A stretch of DNA of 62,571 bases from an uncultured Clostridia bacterium (lineage in GTDB: Bacteria; Bacillota; Clostridia; Oscillospirales; Acutalibacteraceae). Every line of letters starts with the position of its first letter. Position 1 is the stretch's first letter. The DNA lies in assembly GCA_937912045.1 (NCBI GenBank), contig CALDPI010000235.1, positions 1 through 62,571 on the forward strand, written 5' to 3'. Made by a program: the position numbers and the translations under genes. The notes beneath the pieces are model-generated. The model searched no databases. It saw only the letters and a list, made by a program, of their open reading frames with translations, and had not been told where the DNA came from. Positions 57,800 through 62,571 of the stretch are shown here, in pieces.

Positions 57800-60700
57800 T
57801 TATTTCGTTTCTGTAATTCTGGGTGCGGAGAGAATGCCAAGCGGACGGAAGCGGTAGCTTTCGGTCCATTCTGCACCCTTTGTGTGCCACATATCCGGTC
57901 CAAGCCAAAAACGCTCTGCGTCGGCAAGGTGAAGCGCACCGAACGCGTTATAGCGATTACCGAGAAGCGTCAGTTTTACCGTGTGCTTGCCTGCGGGCAA
58001 ACGACCTAAGCTGAGGGTGTAGGGCGGATAAATGATGTAATCCTTTTTATCTGCCAGCTCCACCTTGACTGCGGCGCCTGCATAGTGCGGCACCGCCAGC
58101 TCTACATTGCCGCCGTTTGTTTCTATTTCGACATTGTAGGTAATGTTGCCTGTATAATGTGCAAGACCCTGATGTGTTATATCGTCAAAGCCGAGCATCG
58201 TGGGCTTCTTTCCGATGCTGCGGTGTTCACCCTTGACGCTGACACCAAAGTCACCGAGCAGATAGCACCACTCAAGATTTATACGGCGGCCAAAGGGCTG
58301 TGTAAGTTCGAGCACGTTTGCACCCTTTTTGAGTGTTGGGAGTGCCACCGTTTCAATGCTCTTATCAACAAACCAGCCGTCCGGCTCTGATTTAATAGCC
58401 TTGCCGTTTAAGACAATTTTTGTTTCTCTTGCATCCTCAAGCGCGAGCTTTACGTTCTTTACCTTTTCGTCACAATGGAAGGTATAGCGCAGATAAACGC
58501 TGTGGTCGGGTGCCTGTTTGCCGTAAACCCAGGGCTGTGTTACCCAGCCGTCGTTCTTCGGCCAACCAAGAGTCGCTCGGACAGCGTTATCAACGCGCAT
58601 AATCTCGGTTTCGGGCATAAGGGGGCCGCCATCAAGCGAATATTCCGCCTTGTCGAGCACGAATGCGTTGGGCTCGTCAAGTGTGAAGGATACGAGCTTC
58701 GGCACTGTGAGTGCAACGGCTTCTGACGCCGGCTCTGTCTCTTTTGCGGCCGGCACACTGCCCCTGTCGGTAAACCTGAGCAGTAGCGAATCCAAATCAT
58801 AAATCACTGTGTTTATAACGGTGTTACCGTTTACGAGCTCCGATGCGAGCGGCTTAATATCGCCCGTCAGCGTATCGTAAAGCATTACGCCGTATTCGCC
58901 CTTTAGCGTGATTTTAAGCTTTTCTTCTACGGGCACGTCCTTGTTATACGGCTTTTCACAGTGGGCAATAAACAGCCAACGGTCATCGCCGTCTGCGCGG
59001 AGCTGATGAATGAGGTTTTCGGTGCGCTCGCCCTTATTATTGCGAATATCCACCATTCGTGAGGGGGCGGCGGCATCCAGCACGGCCTCTTTCATATAAT
59101 CGGTCCTCTGAGACGCGTCGAACAAACGCTTTCCGCGCTCACTTATTACAGCGTTTTCATATTTCGGTGCGGCACCGAGGAAGACAAGTCTTCCGCCTGC
59201 CTCTTTGAATGCTTCGAGTCTTTCAAGCGTTGTGCTGCGGAGAGTTTCGCAAGCAGGTACAATTATGGTGTCGTACTCCATAACGCCGACCCTGAGCGGT
59301 GCGCCGCCTTTTTCACACTGTGAGGGTAAAAGTGACTCGCATATGAAGTCAAAATCGATATTGCCGCTTATGAGCCATTTTGTCAGGTTCTTGAAGTTGT
59401 TATCCATCTGCTCGCGGATTGCGGCGGTCTGCTCTTCGGGTCCCATATGGAGCCAATAGCTCTCAATCGGGTGGATAACGCCGACCTTAATAAGCGGCTT
59501 GCCACGTGTAAGCGCCGTATGTATGCGTGAATAATGGTCTTCAACCGCGCCGTAATCCTTCCACCACGGCGACTGATAGTTAAAGGTTGCAGGATAGTCG
59601 TGCTTTGCCTCGCCCTTCATAGATACCCAGGCAAGATGATGAACACGTGTGGTAACACCAAGTGCCGCCTGCCAGTCGCCCTGGAACTTGTGACCTCTGA
59701 AGTCGAAATCCCAGCCTGTAACACCGTAAAGCTCGCTCAGCACGCCGTCACGACCGTACTGATGCGATGCCGATGCCGCCTGTTTTACGGTTGTGAACTC
59801 GGTCTGATTGCAGAGCATATCAACGCCGGGCAGTTGGAAACTGCGGTATGAACGCATTGCCTCGCCCAGCGCCTGTGACTGACTCAGAAGCGAGGGCTCC
59901 TCCATCATATGACCGGTGAGCATAAGACCGTGCTCCTCGCACCATTTGCCGCACTGGTCCGCAAAGGCAGATGCAAAACGCTCTGCCACGTGGTCGTGAT
60001 AATGATAGCGCACGGTGGAAATCTTGCCGTCGGGCAGCTCCCACAAAAGCTCGGGCAGGCTGTCAACCAAATCCTCACCGTATGCTGCCTTAAAGGTTTC
60101 CTGTATGTCGTGCGTCCAGGGCAGAAGCACCTTTTTGCTCTCCCCTGCAAAGCCGAGTCTTGTTTTGTGTGTGAACTGCGGCTCGTCTGTGAACATAGTG
60201 GGGATTAACGTGCCGAAATCGTCACCGACAACCTCGTTATACCTTTCATACGTAACCTCGATAAAACGGCGCATTGCCGCCGGGTCAAGCGTGTTTATAT
60301 AGGTCTGGTCGTTAAACCACGGGGTCGGGTCGGGCTCCTCCATATAGGCATACCACTTGACACCCTCTGCCTCATCGTTTTCGCCAATTCTTTTGGCGCT
60401 TGCAAGGCAGCCGTTTTGGTCGAGCACAACGTCAAAGCAGGCAATCAGCTCGTCCTTGTTTTCCATATCCTCGCGGTGAAGTCTTTTAATTTCCTCTTCA
60501 ATGCTGCGGTCCATAAAAAGCAGATACTTTTCGCGGTATCTGGGGTCCTTTGTGACGATTCCGCCTGCCGCGCCCGAGGGCCAGCGGTCCTCGTCGTACA
60601 GGTAGGCAAGCATATTTTCCCGGCGGAGCTTTTCTGTGCAGGTCTTTATAAGCTCCATATGCTCGTCACTCAGATATTCGGTTGCCATTCCCGTGCGAAC

Positions 60701-60874
60701 GTGCATATGCGCGCCGCCCATTCCCATTTTTTTGAGAACGTCTATCTGCCTTAAAAGCTCATCCTTTTCGAGCTCACAGTTCCACGCCCAGAACGGTGTG
60801 CCGCGATACTCGCTTGTGGGGTTTTTAAAAAGCTCTGACGAAAGGGCTTTTTCTTTATTTTTAGGATACAGCAT
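57800..60874 (-). CDS. GH106-like glycoside hydrolase (putative alpha-L-rhamnosidase)
   Basis: 1024 residues, no signal peptide. The N-terminal TIM-barrel-type region has RGTPFWAWNCELEKDELLRQ (about 24-43), GMGGAHMHVRTGMATEYLS and LYDEDRWPSGAAGG (about 92-105), blocks I associate with GH106-related enzymes in Clostridia. The middle has a beta/alpha domain (about 480-600, VGVMEYDTIIVPACETL) and the C-terminus carries galactose-binding-like beta-sandwiches (about 740-1010). GH106 releases alpha-L-rhamnose from rhamnogalacturonan II and related glycans. It would complement the two GH78 enzymes. Family call from motifs only. Divergent from the AraC gene at 60983, with overlapping promoters. Confidence 0.7.
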   Translation of the reverse strand: MLYPKNKEKALSSELFKNPTSEYRGTPFWAWNCELEKDELLRQIDVLKKMGMGGAHMHVRTGMATEYLSDEHMELIKTCTEKLRRENMLAYLYDEDRWPSGAAGGIVTKDPRYREKYLLFMDRSIEEEIKRLHREDMENKDELIACFDVVLDQNGCLASAKRIGENDEAEGVKWYAYMEEPDPTPWFNDQTYINTLDPAAMRRFIEVTYERYNEVVGDDFGTLIPTMFTDEPQFTHKTRLGFAGESKKVLLPWTHDIQETFKAAYGEDLVDSLPELLWELPDGKISTVRYHYHDHVAERFASAFADQCGKWCEEHGLMLTGHMMEEPSLLSQSQALGEAMRSYRSFQLPGVDMLCNQTEFTTVKQAASASHQYGRDGVLSELYGVTGWDFDFRGHKFQGDWQAALGVTTRVHHLAWVSMKGEAKHDYPATFNYQSPWWKDYGAVEDHYSRIHTALTRGKPLIKVGVIHPIESYWLHMGPEEQTAAIREQMDNNFKNLTKWLISGNIDFDFICESLLPSQCEKGGAPLRVGVMEYDTIIVPACETLRSTTLERLEAFKEAGGRLVFLGAAPKYENAVISERGKRLFDASQRTDYMKEAVLDAAAPSRMVDIRNNKGERTENLIHQLRADGDDRWLFIAHCEKPYNKDVPVEEKLKITLKGEYGVMLYDTLTGDIKPLASELVNGNTVINTVIYDLDSLLLRFTDRGSVPAAKETEPASEAVALTVPKLVSFTLDEPNAFVLDKAEYSLDGGPLMPETEIMRVDNAVRATLGWPKNDGWVTQPWVYGKQAPDHSVYLRYTFHCDEKVKNVKLALEDARETKIVLNGKAIKSEPDGWFVDKSIETVALPTLKKGANVLELTQPFGRRINLEWCYLLGDFGVSVKGEHRSIGKKPTMLGFDDITHQGLAHYTGNITYNVEIETNGGNVELAVPHYAGAAVKVELADKKDYIIYPPYTLSLGRLPAGKHTVKLTLLGNRYNAFGALHLADAERFWLGPDMWHTKGAEWTESYRFRPLGILSAPRITETK

Positions 60875-60898
60875 TTTATTACCTCCGTTTACATTGTC

Positions 60899-60935
60899 TT
60901 GACTTTACAATAACGCATAGCTTATAATAAGTAAA
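60899..60935. promoter_or_regulatory. Overlapping divergent promoters of the GH106-like and AraC genes
   Basis: Plus strand: TTGACT (60899-60904), 18-bp spacer, TATAAT (60923-60928), for the AraC gene. Minus strand: TTTACT (60930-60935), 17-bp spacer, TATTGT (60907-60912), for the GH106-like gene. The two occupy the same 37 bp, so polymerase should not fill both at once. Confidence 0.72.
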
Positions 60936-60982
60936 CACCCTTTTTTATGATTTTTAAAGATTTTAGGTGGTGATTTTAAGAT

Positions 60983-61831
60983 ATGGGCAATAAAATTGCA
61001 ACCTTTCGTTCACAAATTGGCGACGGTCAAATCCATATGGAGCATATCAAACCGATAAACGACCGTCTTCACCGACACGCTTTTTTCGAGCTGGTGTACG
61101 TCATAAACGGCAGCGCAACACATTATCTCGGTGAGGAATGCACCCAGCTTCGCAAAGGGGATTATTTTATAATCGATACGGGCAGCGCCCACTGCTACCG
61201 CGACATAAAGGATTTTGAGATTATAAACTGCTTATTCCTGCCCGAATATATTGACAGGGCGCTTTCTGACTGTCCGTCCTTGTTTTCTATGCTTTCAAAC
61301 CAGGTGCTTCGGTTTGGTCTGCCCTTTGACGTGCGGACCGCCGACCGCATTTTTCACGATACCGACGGCTCTGTCCGCCGTCTTTTCAGCGCAATGGAAA
61401 AGGAACACACAAAAAAGAAGACGGGGTATTTTGAACTGCTCAGATGCTATCTGACACAGGTGCTCGTCTGTGCTGTGCGCGCCTCGGAGGAGGCCGAATC
61501 AAACCGCCTGCGCCACAGCGCCACAACCGCCGCGGCCGACTATCTTTGTGCCAATTTTAAAGAGCCGCTCTCGCTTCAAAAACTCGCGTCGCTGGTGGGC
61601 TACACACCGCAATATTTGAGCCAGGTTTTTCAAAAGGACACAGGAATGAGCCTTCGCACCTTTTTGCAGAGACTACGCGTTGAGGAGGCCTGCCGTCTGT
61701 TATCCCAGACGGATATGCGCCTTTCGGACATTGCCGAGGCGGTTGGCTACAGCGATGCAAAGCATTTTTCACGCGTGTTCCGCAAGCATAAACAACTTTG
61801 TCCGCGCGAATTCCGCGCAGGAATAATATGA
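60983..61831 (+). CDS. AraC family transcriptional regulator
   Basis: 282 residues. Cupin-like sensor domain (about 20-95; HRHAFFELVYVINGSATHYLGEE) and C-terminal AraC HTH pair (about 180-278; LSLQKLASLVGYTPQYLSQVFQKDTGMSLRTFL and MRLSDIAEAVGYSDAKHFSRVFRKHKQLCPREF). Start ATG behind AGGTGGTGAT. Divergent from the GH106-like gene with shared overlapping promoters, so it probably controls that gene, responding to a sugar. Confidence 0.94.
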   Translation: MGNKIATFRSQIGDGQIHMEHIKPINDRLHRHAFFELVYVINGSATHYLGEECTQLRKGDYFIIDTGSAHCYRDIKDFEIINCLFLPEYIDRALSDCPSLFSMLSNQVLRFGLPFDVRTADRIFHDTDGSVRRLFSAMEKEHTKKKTGYFELLRCYLTQVLVCAVRASEEAESNRLRHSATTAAADYLCANFKEPLSLQKLASLVGYTPQYLSQVFQKDTGMSLRTFLQRLRVEEACRLLSQTDMRLSDIAEAVGYSDAKHFSRVFRKHKQLCPREFRAGII

Positions 61832-61866
61832 TTTTAGAACAAATTTTTAGTTAGAAGACAGACAAT

Positions 61867-61903
61867 AAAAGACACGGTAATGCTTGCGCATACCGTGTCT
61901 TTT
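61867..61903. terminator. Bidirectional terminator between AraC and LCP genes
   Basis: Perfect 13-bp stem AAAAGACACGGTA/TACCGTGTCTTTT with an 11-nt loop between convergent genes; A and T runs on the outside. Confidence 0.93.
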
Positions 61904-61904
61904 A

Positions 61905-62571
61905 TTACGGTGTTGGAATCTCGCCGTCACGCACCTGCTTTATAAGCGCGGCTCCGCGCTCTACCGTTTCTTCGTTCGGCAGCATAACGTAGGCATTAAA
62001 GCCGAGGGAATACGGTCGACGCCAGGCACCCGTTCCGTCTGCGGAGTAGGTTGTGACGTTCCATTTCGTACCGTTATTTATTTGCTGTTTTATAAGCGCC
62101 GTAATTTTTTCATACGGCATATCAGTTTCAAACGTGCCCGACATACTGTCAAGCGTGGACTTATAGTTTGTGATTATGGCAGGGCTTGTGACCTTATCGA
62201 TAACGCCCTTTATAACCGCCATCTGATTTTTTCCGCGCTGGCGGTCCCCCCCTGCGACCGAGTAACGCTCGCGCGCGAAGGAAAGCGCTTTTGTTCCTGT
62301 TAAGAAGTTTTCGCCCTTGTTAAAGGAATATCCGCCTGAAGAAAACGCATACTGCGAGTTGACGGTTACTCCGCCAAGGGCGTCTATTATATCGCGGAAG
62401 CCGTCAAAATTCACCCTGAAATAATAATCAATTTTTATATCGTAAAGCATACCGAGCGTGTCGCGGCTGACGTTTATTCCGTAGATGCCGGCACCACCGC
62501 CCGCACCCTGGAAGCCCGGCGGAAAGAACTGATGGAAGAAGTGGATTCCCCGGAAAAAAAAGCAGCACTGG
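61905..62571 (-). CDS. LytR-CpsA-Psr (LCP) family protein, partial, with an abnormal upstream end
   Basis: LCP enzymes attach teichoic acids or capsular glycans to peptidoglycan outside the membrane. The C-terminal part is present: IKIDYYFRVNFDGFRDIIDALGGVTV, then GTKALSFARERYSVAGGDRQRGKNQMAVIKGVI, the block with the conserved ARxRxxxxGGDxxRxxRQ-type pattern, and a helical end. Family-like sequence can be followed upstream through AGIYGINVS to about 62492. Beyond this the frame stays open to the edge, but the encoded residues (many F, G and P) no longer look like LCP, and the opposite strand reads as charged coding sequence. The N-terminal half and membrane anchor are outside or lost. See finding at 62490-62571. 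Confidence 0.8.
   Translation of the reverse strand, partial: QCCFFFRGIHFFHQFFPPGFQGAGGGAGIYGINVSRDTLGMLYDIKIDYYFRVNFDGFRDIIDALGGVTVNSQYAFSSGGYSFNKGENFLTGTKALSFARERYSVAGGDRQRGKNQMAVIKGVIDKVTSPAIITNYKSTLDSMSGTFETDMPYEKITALIKQQINNGTKWNVTTYSADGTGAWRRPYSLGFNAYVMLPNEETVERGAALIKQVRDGEIPTP

Noticed and set aside
61905..62450. A short complete LCP-like gene starting at the internal Met near 62450
   Set aside because: Family sequence continues upstream of that Met in the same frame, and it would lack the anchor and the first half of the domain; the gene is partial, not short.

Overview
The window looks like chromosomal DNA of a Gram-positive anaerobe of the class Clostridia, probably a gut or rumen Oscillospirales/Ruminococcaceae-type organism. 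The reasons are: lipobox lipoproteins, strong GGAGG ribosome sites, frequent TTG and GTG starts, a DnaD/DnaC primosome pair, PadR and SpoVT/AbrB regulators, an LCP envelope protein, and short stem-loop-rich intergenic repeats of the kind common in that group. The species cannot be named from this sequence. No rRNA, tRNA, CRISPR array, transposase or prophage was seen.

Layout. 1-7634: housekeeping and envelope genes (dnaC-like partial, dnaD, galE, a PadR-DUF1700-DUF4097 envelope module, a ZIP metal transporter, an SDR and a Gfo/Idh/MocA oxidoreductase). 7732-17048, minus strand: an operon of cytoplasmic debranching enzymes (four esterases of two folds, two GH78-type alpha-L-rhamnosidases) led by a PrsA/SurA-like foldase, with a clear promoter at 17079-17107. 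17188-37413, minus strand: one roughly 20-kb operon between a promoter at 37460-37488 and a terminator at 17142-17179. It encodes a membrane-anchored 1845-residue array of carbohydrate-binding-like modules, a 935-residue solute-binding protein fused to two beta-sandwich domains, two separate pairs of MalF/MalG-type permeases, a beta-propeller/TPR/YIP1 membrane protein, a DUF5696 lipoprotein, a second solute-binding lipoprotein, a cytoplasmic GH-A-like hydrolase and a cytoplasmic binding-module protein. 37618-42954, minus strand: a secreted GH-A-like hydrolase, a second module-repeat protein, a 44-residue peptide and a small lipoprotein. 43635-53596: AraC regulators, GH3, a DMT transporter, an (alpha/alpha)6 glycosidase-like protein, an AIM24-like protein, an SGNH esterase and a GH2 beta-mannosidase. 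53680-62571: LysR, YitT, a polysaccharide deacetylase, GNAT, an AbrB-like regulator behind a structured leader RNA, a GH106-like hydrolase with a divergent AraC regulator, and a partial LCP gene that breaks down near the right edge.

How the genes may work together (inference): secreted GH-A enzyme and surface binding arrays capture and cut a decorated, probably rhamnose-containing and acetylated plant or microbial glycan. The two ABC importers, which carry no ATPase gene here, bring in oligosaccharides. Cytoplasmic esterases and GH78, GH106-like, GH2, GH3 and GH-A enzymes finish the breakdown. The strongest candidate for an undescribed system is the operon at 17188-37413: two importers, a YIP1 protein, a DUF5696 lipoprotein and a repeat family with the signature DPTVKEF. 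The strongest RNA candidate is the folded transcript at 57173-57338.
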